Positions 15,703 to 26,441 of a DNA stretch of 47,272 nt are shown in pieces; within the stretch, counting starts at the first letter, position 1, and every line of letters begins with the position of its first letter. Under the pieces are notes generated by a model. The model saw only the letters and a list, made by a program, of their open reading frames with translations. It made no database searches and was not told the origin of the DNA. Position numbers and translations under genes: made by a program. The stretch comes from Spirochaetota bacterium (GTDB taxonomy: Bacteria; Spirochaetota; Leptospiria; Turneriellales; Turneriellaceae), in NCBI GenBank assembly GCA_963205035.1, contig CAUJII010000013.1, forward strand, positions 1-47,272, in the 5' to 3' direction.

Positions 15703-18065
15703 TTGAGTATTTTCACCACCATGAGCGTGAAATCGTCGTATTGCGGCTCGCTCCCCTCGAAAGCCTGAACTTCTCGAAAAATTTTCTTCGCGAGTTGATC
15801 GGCACTTAAAAGCATGTTATCTTTAATGATTTGACAAAAGCGTTCCAGGCCAAATTCTTCTTTACGGCTATTTATGGCCTCCACCGCACCGTCGGTATAA
15901 AGCACCAAAATATCTCCCTCTGCTAAAAAAGCTTTTCCTTCGCCATAAGGGCCATGGAGTTCTGAATCGACGACACCCAACGGCCGGCCACGCGAGCCTA
16001 ACATTTCAAACTGTTGCGTATCGTGCCTAAAAATAAGTTGCTCGTTATGCCCTCCCGACGAATAGTGGAGCAATCTTTCGGGCGCATTGTAATACGTATA
16101 AAAGATTGTAACAAAAATTCCCGACTTACTGTCCTGGTAGATAAGTTCATTGGCCTTTTGCAAGACCTTTGCAGGGTATTTTATTTCGCGTCCATAAGTA
16201 CGAATTATCGAACTCGTAACCGCCATAAAAAGCGCGGCGGGCAGACTCTTGCCGCTCACGTCGGCGACAAGGAACGCAAATTGATCTTCTTCAAAAGTTA
16301 AAAAATCGTAAAAATCTCCACCCATCTGTTTTGCAGGCTCGGAGACGACCGCCATATCGAACCATGACGAAGTTTGAAAATGCGTCGGTAGAATCGATTT
16401 TTGGATTGTCGATGTAATCTCGAGTTCTTTTTCATACGACCGCTTCTCTAACATCTCATCGAGCAGTCGGAAGTTCTGAATGCTGCGCGTCATTTGACTA
16501 CCGATTGTAGAAACCAAGCGCAAATCCTCGTCTGTAAAATCAGACCCCATCGGCGACTGCCTATCCGAAATATTTAAGACGCCATAGATTGTGTCGCCAT
16601 GCAAGAGCGGCTGAATAATACAACCGCCAGAATGGTAGCGCTCAAAATCGCGGTAAGTTGCGAAGGGGGACTTCTCGAGGTTGTTTGTATAAATCGTCTT
16701 GCGCTCTTCAAACGCCCGGCCAGCAAGAGAACCGCGCAGCGGAACAAATGCTCGCTCAAGCTGCGATAAAGCGAGCCCGTGATGTGAAATAATTTCGAGC
16801 GCGTCGCGTTCCGGCTCATAAATCATGATTGAAACGCGGTCTGCCTGCATTTCGTCGGCAATGATGCGTACAATCGAGTCGAATAAATCTTTCTCGTTCA
16901 AGGTTGACATCATTACTTTACTGATCTCGTGCAGGCTCGAGAGTTCGTGGACCTTCTTCTTTAGTTCACGGTTGATGTCTTTGAGAGAATCGATGAGCTC
17001 GCGGTTATGGATCGCAAGCGCTGCTTGCTCTGAAAAAGTATTAAAAAGTTCAAGGTCCTTCTCAGTGAACTCGCTGCGCCCAATCGAGTTGATGACCTCA
17101 ATGACGCCGATAATTTTATTGCGCACCATAAGAGGTGTTGCAATCATATTTTTTGTTACGAAATTGATTTTTTCATCAGCAGCCTTGAAAACGCGTGGGT
17201 CGTTTTGTGCATCGTTGACGACCAGCGACTTGCTTGTTTCAGCGACAAGACCTGCAATACCAACCCCCATGGGGATGCGCATTTCTCGCAAATCTCTGTC
17301 TTTTTCACCTGAGATGATATTGAAAAAAAGCTCGTTCGTCTTTTTATCGATGAGCATGAGCGACGACGCTTCAGCCTTCAAGACAATCTTCGCAGAATCC
17401 ATGATCGATTCGAGAAGGCTGTTGAGGTCCAAGGTCGAATTGATCATCTTCGACACCTTGATCATCTCAGAGAGGAGGAAATTGTTGTCTAAATTCTTTC
17501 GGTAGAGATATAAGTTTTCAAAGACGGTCACCAAACTTCCGCTAAAGCGCACAAGAAGCGACGATTTCTCAGGGGAAGTCAAAGTGCTCGTCAAGAGCCG
17601 CGAAAATGTCTTTGCAAAGGTCGATGCAAGATTTACATCCTCGTCGGTAAAATTTTTCTGATCGTTTTTTGTGCTCCATAAAAGCGATCCCAAATAAACA
17701 CCCTGCCCCGCCGAAAGCGGTGAAACGATATACGAAGTCGCCGCATTGTCTAATGGAAGCTGTTTTCTATCGTAAACACGCTGCCCCTCTTCCAGAAGAA
17801 GAGTTGTTCCCTCTTCGAGGCAGCGTTGCATGAGATTCTTCTCTAAAAGCGAAAGTGGATTTTCACTGAATCGGTAGGTCTTCACACCGTCTTCGGTGCG
17901 TAGCGCAAGATAACAATTCTTAGCCTGCAAGAGCGAGCATGCTGCGCGGAGAATATAACGCGCCGCTCGACCCAGCTCATCGTTTACGCTCACAAAAACT
18001 CGACTGTCTTTTTCAGAAACGAGTTCTAAAGGCGCGAGTGTACTGGTGAGCGTTCCCGATTCCAT
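15699..18065 (-). CDS. Triple-GAF SpoIIE-type PP2C phosphatase (RsbU-like)
   Basis: The 788-aa cytoplasmic protein has a GAF-like domain (about 20-160), a clear GAF (about 210-355), a helical linker, a third GAF (about 385-540), a coiled coil and a PP2C/SpoIIE domain. The phosphatase metal motifs are intact: GGDFYD (582-587), ADVSGKS (about 600-607), TDGA (724-727) and DDFTL (777-781). It should dephosphorylate the STAS protein encoded two genes downstream in response to a ligand sensed by the GAF domains. Its ATG lies 1 nt after the stop of the giant lipoprotein gene and lacks a ribosome site, which indicates translational coupling. Confidence 0.92.
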   Translation of the reverse strand: MESGTLTSTLAPLELVSEKDSRVFVSVNDELGRAARYILRAACSLLQAKNCYLALRTEDGVKTYRFSENPLSLLEKNLMQRCLEEGTTLLLEEGQRVYDRKQLPLDNAATSYIVSPLSAGQGVYLGSLLWSTKNDQKNFTDEDVNLASTFAKTFSRLLTSTLTSPEKSSLLVRFSGSLVTVFENLYLYRKNLDNNFLLSEMIKVSKMINSTLDLNSLLESIMDSAKIVLKAEASSLMLIDKKTNELFFNIISGEKDRDLREMRIPMGVGIAGLVAETSKSLVVNDAQNDPRVFKAADEKINFVTKNMIATPLMVRNKIIGVIEVINSIGRSEFTEKDLELFNTFSEQAALAIHNRELIDSLKDINRELKKKVHELSSLHEISKVMMSTLNEKDLFDSIVRIIADEMQADRVSIMIYEPERDALEIISHHGLALSQLERAFVPLRGSLAGRAFEERKTIYTNNLEKSPFATYRDFERYHSGGCIIQPLLHGDTIYGVLNISDRQSPMGSDFTDEDLRLVSTIGSQMTRSIQNFRLLDEMLEKRSYEKELEITSTIQKSILPTHFQTSSWFDMAVVSEPAKQMGGDFYDFLTFEEDQFAFLVADVSGKSLPAALFMAVTSSIIRTYGREIKYPAKVLQKANELIYQDSKSGIFVTIFYTYYNAPERLLHYSSGGHNEQLIFRHDTQQFEMLGSRGRPLGVVDSELHGPYGEGKAFLAEGDILVLYTDGAVEAINSRKEEFGLERFCQIIKDNMLLSADQLAKKIFREVQAFEGSEPQYDDFTLMVVKILK

Positions 18066-18066
18066 A

Positions 18067-21000
18067 TTAGTTGCGGTATAGGTAATACATCGAGCGCATC
18101 GACGCCTGTTTACCCTTTAGACTTTTCAATGCGGAAATATACGCATCTTCAATCGTCGTTTTTTCTTTTTCGAGATGTCTCACCATGGTTTGCGTGAACG
18201 AAGCAAATCCTCCATAAGTATCAGCGCTCGTGCAGAAGAGATGGTAACCGCGAGGTTGAAGATTACCCAGACTATCGAGCGCGATAGGGTTCGCATAAAC
18301 GCTCAGATCCGCACTTGTCGAATCTTGCGCCGCTTTGACAACCAGCTTCGTCGCCTCGTCCGATGTCGAACCTCTACCCCACTCGGCATAAAGCACCGAG
18401 TAAAGCGGTGCATCCTGCTTTTTTGCAAGAGCAAGCTCCGCGACTGGAGCGAGATCCTCTTGTGTGGTGCTCGAACCCGAAATTAAAATCGCTCCGCGTG
18501 GTGGAGTGATCTCTTTTTGTACGAACAGATTTTTTTTCGGGGCGTATGCCAGATACTTGAGCGACGAACTTAAATCTTGAGTCGTCTCCTCGTCGAAGGA
18601 CTTCATCCTTTTGAACGCAAACTCAGCACCGTTAAAAGACCAAAGGTACGTTTCGTCGGTGAAAAGTTCGGTATAGCCATAACTACCCTTCGGGAGCGTT
18701 TGCAAATTTTCCCATGACCGCCCCATGCCTTGTTGGCGTAAAACCAAATCGATGGCCATTGGGAGTTTCTCTTGCGTGATGTAGTACTTAACCAAAAGAG
18801 AACAGCTACTCGTCGCGCAGTTGACATCTGCACTGCCTTTGTCTATTGCCTTGTTTAAGAAGAGTAAATCCGCCTTTACTTTCTTATCGCTCTCAAATGA
18901 GCTTTCGCCCGCCACGACAATCGGCTCGGGTAGGGGCTTCACCGTCGCCCCGAAAAGCGCCATGAGATTCTGCGCCGATTTGACACCCGAAGTAGCGACA
19001 AATTCAGGCGGCGCAGTAAAAATCGCCGCAGCACCTTTCTTATAGACGCTACCCGTCGAAGCAAGCAACCGATAAAATGTTACGGCTTGCGCATTTTTTG
19101 CTTTGTCGATGGATTTATTACCGTACTCAGTAAGAAGATCGGCGGCGATTGAATTGATGTCTTCCGTAGCTTTACGCTCGGCTAAAATTCTCAAGAGTGA
19201 AAAGGCCAGCAAATGCTCCGACGTCGTCTGGTTACGCTTGACCAAAATTTTCTGAATAAAAGGGAGCGCGTCTTTTGCAAAGCCTGCTTCAAGAAGAGAG
19301 AGGGCATGGTTGAACTCAATGTCCTCAATATTATTGGACACAGAAAAATCCTTCTTCCCATTCGTAAACCAGGCTTTGATGCGCGCTCGTTCAACGCGTT
19401 CTTCGGTATCTGCATTACGATTCTGCAAACACGAACTCAAGATGAGTTGGAATTCCAGCGCGTCAGTCGCGGCTTGACAGATTTCATTCTTGAGTTCTTC
19501 GCTCTTCACCTGCTGTTTAATTTTCAAGTCGGGAATAACTTCCCGAGTTTCCGTCACGGCCTGCCATGGAGCAGCCTCTCTTAATTCGCTCAAGTTACCT
19601 GTTTGGAGCGCATTGAGTTGGCGCAACGCTTCGTATTCCGCCGCATCTTTTGAAAGATTTTTTTTCAAATCTTTATTCTCAATAAAGAACTGGCGGGCCT
19701 TATTTTCATCGGCTGCACGCAAGAGCATTTTGAAATAGTTGCGTTTCTCGGCAAGCGAAGAGTTATTATCGAACTGGACTTGCTGCACATACTGTGTGCT
19801 CGTAACCCTCTCGCCTTGAATAAAATAGAGCTCTGCCGCAAGGAGTCTTAAAGCATCGTCGTCTGGAAAAATCGAGACTGCATCGTCTGCATACGCCGTC
19901 GCTAAGGTGTAGTCTCGCTCCTTCCGCGCCTTCTCCACCTTCGCCAAATAGATGGCCTTCTGTGCGCTCAGAGCCTTCTTGTTGTCCTGCGTTTTTCTAT
20001 CTCCTATTAAGAGAGTGCCGGACGCAATGGCACCATCCGTCAGATAGGCTTCGATGGCCGGTTGCGCTTTGGCTCGTGACTGGAATGTATGGAGCACTCT
20101 GCCCGCGCCTAATGCTGAGAAATAAAGATCGGATGCGAGCATATAATCGTAAATATCGCGGTTCTGAAGAGTATCTCTGCTTTGGAACGAAGTGATCGCA
20201 TAATTGGGGTTACTCCGCAGAGCAAAAAGTGCCGCAGGAGTTAAGAGTGCGTTATCGATGACAACGGCCTTGCGAGTCAATGCCGCTTCATAATCGATGA
20301 CGTTGCGGTGAAGCGCGGCTGCTTTGACTTCTTGTAGATTATGCACACGCAGAAGCTTCTGCGAAGTTTTGTAATCCACCGTGTTACCGCCGCCGAAGCT
20401 AAAAAAGCTACTCACTTTTGCAAGTTGTAAGACACTGCGTTCTGCAAGTCCCTTGTTCTTCACAAAGTTTACCGCTGCACGAAGCGAAGTCTGTAAGCTT
20501 AATTTTTCAATATCTGGGATTTTTTGAATCTCTGTGAAAAGCGGGGCAGAGAAAATCAACGTCGACGCCTTCGTTGCTTTCAAAATGCGTTCTAATTCTT
20601 CAGAAAACGGCTTTTCCTTATCGATTTTCTTTAATTCGTAGAGGACGCGCGCACCACGATTGCTATGGTTCGTGCGTGCATAGACGATTAAGGTTTCATC
20701 GCGTGGTGATAACGCATAAAGAATTCCGTCGTTGGCGGCTGTGGCCAAGTCTTTTTCGCTTACACCGACAGAAAATAGCGTTTCATAGTGATAGCCTGTG
20801 GAATCTGGCTCCATCAGTGCTTGGCGCAGCTTCTGAGCCTTTTTGTCCGCTTCGAGCAACGCCTTTTCTAAGACCTGTGAGTTTTGCCTCGCCAAGCGAG
20901 CGTTGCGAATCTGCGTAGAAAGAATACCTCGTTGCGTTTCGACGCCCAACAACTGACTGAAAGAGTCGTTCTTGTCTCCCACAAACTTCAAGTCGTTGAA

Positions 21001-24000
21001 GTAAAGGAACAAAGATACCGCCTGTTTTTTTCTGTCTTCGATTCTAAGTGCCTCGGCATAGTCGCGCCGCTTGATGGCGCGATCCGCCAAAATGTCGCTC
21101 AGGCGTTCAAAGAGATCGGTGTTCTCTTTGAGAAACCACGCGTTGTCGAGAAAATATTTTACAAGCGACTGGTACGGAGCTATCGAAACTTTGTCTGCAT
21201 CGCCTGCATCTTCGTGGACTCGGTAAAGACGATACGCTGCAATCGCATATTCTAATTGCGCGTTAAACTCTTGACTACGTTCGAGAATCGTCTTGAGTTC
21301 AGTCGCAGATTCTTCGGCAAGATTCATTTCTTGGAGTATCTTTGCCCTGTTCATCGCCAGCTTGATTCTCAAAGAGTTATTTTTGGAATCGGGCTCAAAC
21401 GCCGGATAGATATCTTCTGAAGTCGAGGCAGAAAATCCTCGAAAATACTTCAGCGCAGTTTGATATTTTGAAAACGTTGCATTCTTGCGAGTGAGATACG
21501 TATCAAAGTCTTCGACTCTGTCATAGACTTTTCCTTCAAAATCTGCAAGCTGTGCTTCATGCGCTAAGTAAAGGCCTTTGAAGAACAATACCGATTGGAA
21601 TTCGCTCTGCACATTTTCGCGCAACTTTTTAATTTCTGCTTCTGTAAGCTGCGGGTGATCGGGATCGGCTTTCTCTTCAACGCGAGCTTTCGCGCTCTTC
21701 AAACGAATCTCGAACATTCGGTTTTCATACGCATCGATTTCGGCCGCGTAGCGGTGTGCGGTTTTGATTTTTTCGCTAACGGGAACCACCTCTGTTTCGA
21801 GCTTCCGCAGTTTACAAAGTTCGATGTTCTTGCGGAACGTGAGCGCCGCCGCCGAATTCTTAGACTTCACCGCTTGTTTGAGCGCGTCTTCGTAAAGCGC
21901 ACGGGCGCCATCCCAACTGCGCAGAGAAAATTCGAGTTCGGCACGCCGACTGACCGCAACATTCAAAGTCTCTCGGCCATGTTTGGTATTGTCTTTTTTT
22001 GCGTACTCGATGAGTTTTCCCAAGGCTTGAGATGCTTCGGCCAGGAGTCCCTTGCTTCGGTAGATTTCTGCCCGGATCGAGTACATGAGCTCATAACGAT
22101 TCACTGTCGGCAGAACAAAAGCTAAGTGATTTTCACCAATCACGACATCATCGTAAGGCAGCTTGTAAATAAGTCCCACAAGCCAAGTCCAAGGTTCGTA
22201 CACCCAGAACCATTTGATACGGATTTTATATTTCGGAATGGGAATTTCTTCTTCTTTAGAAAGCGCACTTTCTGCCTTCTGAGTATTCTCTAAAGATGCG
22301 GTCAAATCACCCGATCGCAAATAAAGCCTCGCCAGTTCCAGATGAATGAGCGACACAGGGGTCGGCGAGGCTGTCTGCCTGTGCTCAATCAAGACGGTCT
22401 GCAAATAGTTAATCGCGGCGGGTAAATTCTGCGAGTACTCGCTATTGAGAGCGAAGGTTTTGTACGCAATTTCGCGGCGGGCTTGGTTCAGACGTTGTGT
22501 CTTGCCATCGACGCCGACAATCGGGTAGCGTGGGTTCAAATTATTTTCGACATACCGAAGATAGCGCGCCGCTGCGTCGTTTTTTCCCGTAAAATACAGA
22601 GTTCTACCTAAATGGTAGTAGAACATCATCTCTTGCTCTGGAGTTTCAAACTGATAATTGGGATTCCCGTTCTTATCGAGGATTGCAGTGTAGTGTTCCT
22701 CCGCTTGGCTGTAGTTATTGAGCAAGAAATAATTGTTCGCAATGTTCAAATGAAAGCTATTGCGGACACGCGCAGAACCTTTCCCCGCAAAAAGAGCTAA
22801 CGTGCGTTGATAGAGTCGGATATTTTTTTCAAACAAATAATCGGGAAAAAAGGACTTGTAAAGAGATTCAAAAATTTCTCTATCTCGCTTTCCTGACGAG
22901 ACATCCAACACAACCTCACGCTTTTCGTCGATGAATTGATACATCCACCCCAGCATGATATACGCATCGGCAAAGCGGGGATTGGCGAAGAAGCACCAGT
23001 TGAGGTCAATTTCGGCCTTTCTAAAATATTCAAAGACCGCTTTTTTTTCAGACTTCGTGAGCCCTTCTGCCTCTGCACGCAAGTGCCGCTCGATACCCAA
23101 CTGCGCGCGCAAGAAGCCGCGACCAAAAATAAACTCCGTCACCAAATCACGCCGTGCCAGGTCGATGCGAGAATCATAGAACGAAAGAATACTCTTCAAA
23201 AGTTTTTCGTCTTTCGTCGCCGCACGTAAACCAATTTGATCGAGGCTCAGCGTGAAATCGAGCATCTCTCCCGAATTGAGTTCCTTCGTCCACTTGTTGC
23301 CATGCGCTGCTAAATATAAATCGAGTAGCCCCTGATAAACTTGCGCCTCGCCCTTGTCGTCGCGTACCGCACGTCGTGCGTCCGCTTGGTTTTTGAAGTA
23401 CGCCCCAATTTTTGCGATGACCGTGCGCACGTTCGTCGGAGTTTCAGAATCGCGGTAATTTCTGACCGCATCCATATAGATTGCCATCGCCGCGTCTGCA
23501 CCCTTTTGGATTTCAGCATTTTCTGCCGAAACAATCGACGCGTAATAATGGTAGAGCGATCCCGCAGGAGCGAGCTTTCGCACTTGTGCAACATCGCTTT
23601 CGGATTCTGTATAGAGTCCCTTGTTCGAATAATCGCGAGCAGACGCCAAACGGTAGAGTGCGTTGAGCGATTTATTCTTCGATGCAGGGTATGCTTCTAA
23701 GAACTGCTCTTGAAGTTGTCTGTTGCCCGCCGCAAGCTGTTTTTCGTAAAATGCAAGTATCGCCTTCTCTGCACGGCGTCTAATCCAAGGACGGATTGTA
23801 ATCTTGTCGTTTTTGTCGGATGCAAAATAATCGGGGAGGAGCGTCGCATCGGGTTTATCTGCCAGAACATAAATGAGCTCTGCTGCGGGTAAGGTCGTCG
23901 TGTCGAGCGCTCCGTTTTCAAAGAGAAGTTCGTCGAGTGCAATATAGTTGGGGTTCTGTCGCAAGATGCGGCGGATTGCTTTTTGCGCTTCCTTATGTTT

Positions 24001-25728
24001 GCCGCTATGCACATAATAAAGCGCTTCTTCATGGCGAATAAACGTCAGTATGGCAAGATAGTCTGTATTGTCTTCGTCGTCGCGGTAATGCTCCCACAGC
24101 TTCTTATTATTCTGAACGCTCTCGAAATATTTGGGTATGTTAGAGAGATCCGCCAAAGGTTCTAAGTCGGCCTTGTCGGCTAAGTCTGCGTATTCGGGAT
24201 CTATTTTTGCAACGTCGAAAAGTAAGCGATAAAGCACAAGTTCATCGGCGGGAAGGCTTGCGAGATAGCCGCTAAATTCTGCCGCAGTTTCTTTGCTGCA
24301 CTGCGCGCTGCGCATTGCACTCAACGCGTCATAGACGATATAGTTGGGAGAGTTTTCAAACGCAGCCGGGAGCTGCTCTAACCCCATGCAGATGCGGGCT
24401 TTATCTTTTGTTTTCTTCGCCTGTGTTTGAAGAAACCGTAATTGATGCCGCATATTCCCTTTGATGGGAATCGAACCCGATAGGGGAATGAAGGCAACGT
24501 TGATATCTTCGCCCTTGAGTTGTGCCAGCACAACGCTGCCGCCAATAAACTGTGTCACCCGCGAATCGAAGACACTGTCCGATGGAGACGTCAGCGGAAC
24601 AAAGTCATCGTCGGCCATGAGCGCACTTTGATCGATAACTTCTTTCGGCGCAATCTTTTCTGTTTTCTTAGTTCTATCATCTTCAGCCGCTGAATTACTC
24701 GCACTCGTTGTCAAATCACTCTTTTCTGATTTGCCTTCTTCTTTCTCATCGACGAGGGCGTCTTCTGGCCCGTCGGGAAAGATGCGAATGATTTGTCCTG
24801 CATCTTTTCTATCGATTTGCCCGTCGTTATTCGAGTCGTGCGCGATACGCGTTAGAACGATACTCTTGCCATCGGCCGTGTAAGTCGGATAGAAATCTAA
24901 TTGGTTTCCCGTCGTGAACTTGCGGCGTGCGAGCGTCGCGAGATCAATTTCATAAACTGCGCCGTGCGAGGCTTCGTCTTCGTACGAAATATAAACAAGA
25001 CGCGTACCGTCGGGAGAAAAAGACGGCATCACTCCGCCTAAGGTCGTCACCTGCCTTTTTGCACCCGGATTAGAAACCGGCATCACCCAAATATTTTGTA
25101 GTGCCCCCGCACCCGCACCCAAATCGTCTGCCTTAGACGGGACAAGATCCGTACTCCAAGCGACAGATTTGCCGTCAGGCGACCATGTGGGGTTTGCGTC
25201 TCGTGCACGGACACGATTTTTTTCACTGTTCGTTAAATTCTTGGCGCTGGATGAAAACCAGCCGTCGTCGTTCTCTTTGCCCTTGCGGTAGTTATCGATC
25301 TTTTTTTTGGGATCGACTTTGAGTAAGACGATATCTCCGTCGGGGTCGAGTTCGTCGTCGACATAGAGCAAGTATTTTCCGTCAGGACTAATGGACGGTT
25401 CGCGCTGGTTCGTGACCGTTGATACGACGGGTATTGAAAACACATCGGTCAAGTCGCGCAAGAAAATGTCGTAGTTACCCGAAGTATTCGAGGAGTAATA
25501 AAGATATTTCTGATCGGCTGAGATCGATCCACTGTACGATTCGCCGCGCTCCATCGTGATGGGAATAATTCCACCGTCGCCGTTCACGTATTGAGTTTCG
25601 TAAAGATTCTTGTAACTGAACGAAGCATCGTCCCTCACCTCTCCCGAAGCGCAATTCAAGAGACTCGCGCCCCCGCTCAAGACGAGTAGCGAGCGTATTA
25701 AAAAAGTTCGGACGTTAATTAACCGCAT
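18067..25728 (-). CDS. Giant lipoprotein: PD40 beta-propeller, long TPR array, CHAT-like C terminus
   Basis: The product is about 2553 aa. The ATG at 25728 overlaps the upstream stop (TGATG). A GTG one codon earlier is also possible. The N terminus has a spirochaete-type lipobox, SLLNC, with Cys26. TolB-like WD40/PD40 blades follow at about 60-330 (SISPDGKYLLY, TWSPDGKSVAW, SFSPDGTRLVY, TYTADGKSIVL). They include an EF-hand-like loop, DSNNDGQIDRKD, near 299-310. A long helical TPR-type region runs from about 420 to 1750. Near 1770-2060 and again in the last 150 residues there are stretches reminiscent of CHAT peptidase folds, for example DAYISALKSLKG close to the end. I cannot identify a His-Cys dyad, so these may be inactive. 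The mature protein should lie in the periplasm or outer membrane. It sits between a ParA/membrane-protein pair and the partner-switch genes. Confidence 0.85.
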   Translation of the reverse strand: MRLINVRTFLIRSLLVLSGGASLLNCASGEVRDDASFSYKNLYETQYVNGDGGIIPITMERGESYSGSISADQKYLYYSSNTSGNYDIFLRDLTDVFSIPVVSTVTNQREPSISPDGKYLLYVDDELDPDGDIVLLKVDPKKKIDNYRKGKENDDGWFSSSAKNLTNSEKNRVRARDANPTWSPDGKSVAWSTDLVPSKADDLGAGAGALQNIWVMPVSNPGAKRQVTTLGGVMPSFSPDGTRLVYISYEDEASHGAVYEIDLATLARRKFTTGNQLDFYPTYTADGKSIVLTRIAHDSNNDGQIDRKDAGQIIRIFPDGPEDALVDEKEEGKSEKSDLTTSASNSAAEDDRTKKTEKIAPKEVIDQSALMADDDFVPLTSPSDSVFDSRVTQFIGGSVVLAQLKGEDINVAFIPLSGSIPIKGNMRHQLRFLQTQAKKTKDKARICMGLEQLPAAFENSPNYIVYDALSAMRSAQCSKETAAEFSGYLASLPADELVLYRLLFDVAKIDPEYADLADKADLEPLADLSNIPKYFESVQNNKKLWEHYRDDEDNTDYLAILTFIRHEEALYYVHSGKHKEAQKAIRRILRQNPNYIALDELLFENGALDTTTLPAAELIYVLADKPDATLLPDYFASDKNDKITIRPWIRRRAEKAILAFYEKQLAAGNRQLQEQFLEAYPASKNKSLNALYRLASARDYSNKGLYTESESDVAQVRKLAPAGSLYHYYASIVSAENAEIQKGADAAMAIYMDAVRNYRDSETPTNVRTVIAKIGAYFKNQADARRAVRDDKGEAQVYQGLLDLYLAAHGNKWTKELNSGEMLDFTLSLDQIGLRAATKDEKLLKSILSFYDSRIDLARRDLVTEFIFGRGFLRAQLGIERHLRAEAEGLTKSEKKAVFEYFRKAEIDLNWCFFANPRFADAYIMLGWMYQFIDEKREVVLDVSSGKRDREIFESLYKSFFPDYLFEKNIRLYQRTLALFAGKGSARVRNSFHLNIANNYFLLNNYSQAEEHYTAILDKNGNPNYQFETPEQEMMFYYHLGRTLYFTGKNDAAARYLRYVENNLNPRYPIVGVDGKTQRLNQARREIAYKTFALNSEYSQNLPAAINYLQTVLIEHRQTASPTPVSLIHLELARLYLRSGDLTASLENTQKAESALSKEEEIPIPKYKIRIKWFWVYEPWTWLVGLIYKLPYDDVVIGENHLAFVLPTVNRYELMYSIRAEIYRSKGLLAEASQALGKLIEYAKKDNTKHGRETLNVAVSRRAELEFSLRSWDGARALYEDALKQAVKSKNSAAALTFRKNIELCKLRKLETEVVPVSEKIKTAHRYAAEIDAYENRMFEIRLKSAKARVEEKADPDHPQLTEAEIKKLRENVQSEFQSVLFFKGLYLAHEAQLADFEGKVYDRVEDFDTYLTRKNATFSKYQTALKYFRGFSASTSEDIYPAFEPDSKNNSLRIKLAMNRAKILQEMNLAEESATELKTILERSQEFNAQLEYAIAAYRLYRVHEDAGDADKVSIAPYQSLVKYFLDNAWFLKENTDLFERLSDILADRAIKRRDYAEALRIEDRKKQAVSLFLYFNDLKFVGDKNDSFSQLLGVETQRGILSTQIRNARLARQNSQVLEKALLEADKKAQKLRQALMEPDSTGYHYETLFSVGVSEKDLATAANDGILYALSPRDETLIVYARTNHSNRGARVLYELKKIDKEKPFSEELERILKATKASTLIFSAPLFTEIQKIPDIEKLSLQTSLRAAVNFVKNKGLAERSVLQLAKVSSFFSFGGGNTVDYKTSQKLLRVHNLQEVKAAALHRNVIDYEAALTRKAVVIDNALLTPAALFALRSNPNYAITSFQSRDTLQNRDIYDYMLASDLYFSALGAGRVLHTFQSRAKAQPAIEAYLTDGAIASGTLLIGDRKTQDNKKALSAQKAIYLAKVEKARKERDYTLATAYADDAVSIFPDDDALRLLAAELYFIQGERVTSTQYVQQVQFDNNSSLAEKRNYFKMLLRAADENKARQFFIENKDLKKNLSKDAAEYEALRQLNALQTGNLSELREAAPWQAVTETREVIPDLKIKQQVKSEELKNEICQAATDALEFQLILSSCLQNRNADTEERVERARIKAWFTNGKKDFSVSNNIEDIEFNHALSLLEAGFAKDALPFIQKILVKRNQTTSEHLLAFSLLRILAERKATEDINSIAADLLTEYGNKSIDKAKNAQAVTFYRLLASTGSVYKKGAAAIFTAPPEFVATSGVKSAQNLMALFGATVKPLPEPIVVAGESSFESDKKVKADLLFLNKAIDKGSADVNCATSSCSLLVKYYITQEKLPMAIDLVLRQQGMGRSWENLQTLPKGSYGYTELFTDETYLWSFNGAEFAFKRMKSFDEETTQDLSSSLKYLAYAPKKNLFVQKEITPPRGAILISGSSTTQEDLAPVAELALAKKQDAPLYSVLYAEWGRGSTSDEATKLVVKAAQDSTSADLSVYANPIALDSLGNLQPRGYHLFCTSADTYGGFASFTQTMVRHLEKEKTTIEDAYISALKSLKGKQASMRSMYYLYRN

Positions 25729-26441
25729 CACTGCACTCTAAATTCTTGTGTCGCGATAACTTCTCCATTGGGACTAAAGACATGGACACGGAACCGGCCC
25801 GCGTGGTCGAAGTTTTCTTTCTGGAACTGCGTACTAAAATAACGCCAATTTGCCTTGACGGTCCCCTCGATCTGAGACACGCTTTCTTCTTTCGTCATGT
25901 TGCTCGAATCGGTATAGACTTCTGTGAGTTTCACAATCACTTTGTCTTGCCCCATGCGGCCGCCTGCGGTAAAAAATAGGTACACGGTTTTGTTTTTGGG
26001 GAAGGTTAAGTTCGCACTACTCAAGTTACGAATATTCGTTTCTTCAATCGGCGCACTCGAAAGATAAACCGCAGCCCGCGAGCTCGTGGTGAAGAATGTC
26101 CAATAGATAATGAGTAAGAGGAGAGCCGCAACTACACCATAGACGGCAAATTTGCGCCAACGGGGCGGTTCATCGTCGTCGGCAAACGCGGCGGGTTGCG
26201 ACTCACCCGCAGTGAGTCTTTTGAGTCTACTTTCCATAATCTTTTCTGTTTCTTTATCTGCGTTTTGGTGCGGCAAGCCATTTTTATCTTCAGCGGAATG
26301 GCTTTCGTTTGGACTGTCTTCACCGGCACGGGTATTTTTCATGTCACTGACAAATTCGCCTAAATCAGAAGCCTCACCGCCCTGCTCTCTCAGGTCGTCT
26401 GCTACAGCTTTGCGGAAAATGTCCTTTCGGTTTTTCTTCAA
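25728..26441 (-). CDS. Single-pass membrane protein of unknown function
   Basis: The 237-aa protein has a charged N-terminal cytoplasmic part (about 1-95), rich in Asp, Glu, Lys and Ser. One membrane helix follows (about 98-117, YGVVAALLLLIIYW), then a beta-rich extracytoplasmic domain ending AGRFRVHVFSPNGEVIA. I do not recognise the family. The start is TTG at 26441 within TTGA overlapping the parA stop, with GAGGGC upstream. The stop overlaps the start of the giant lipoprotein. It could therefore connect the cytoplasmic ParA with the envelope lipoprotein (inference). Confidence 0.82.
   Translation of the reverse strand: MKKNRKDIFRKAVADDLREQGGEASDLGEFVSDMKNTRAGEDSPNESHSAEDKNGLPHQNADKETEKIMESRLKRLTAGESQPAAFADDDEPPRWRKFAVYGVVAALLLLIIYWTFFTTSSRAAVYLSSAPIEETNIRNLSSANLTFPKNKTVYLFFTAGGRMGQDKVIVKLTEVYTDSSNMTKEESVSQIEGTVKANWRYFSTQFQKENFDHAGRFRVHVFSPNGEVIATQEFRVQ

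Noticed and set aside
24468..24490. tRNA T-arm-like string GGGTTCGATTCCC on the minus strand
   Set aside because: It lies inside the giant lipoprotein reading frame and no acceptor, D or anticodon arms can be formed around it.
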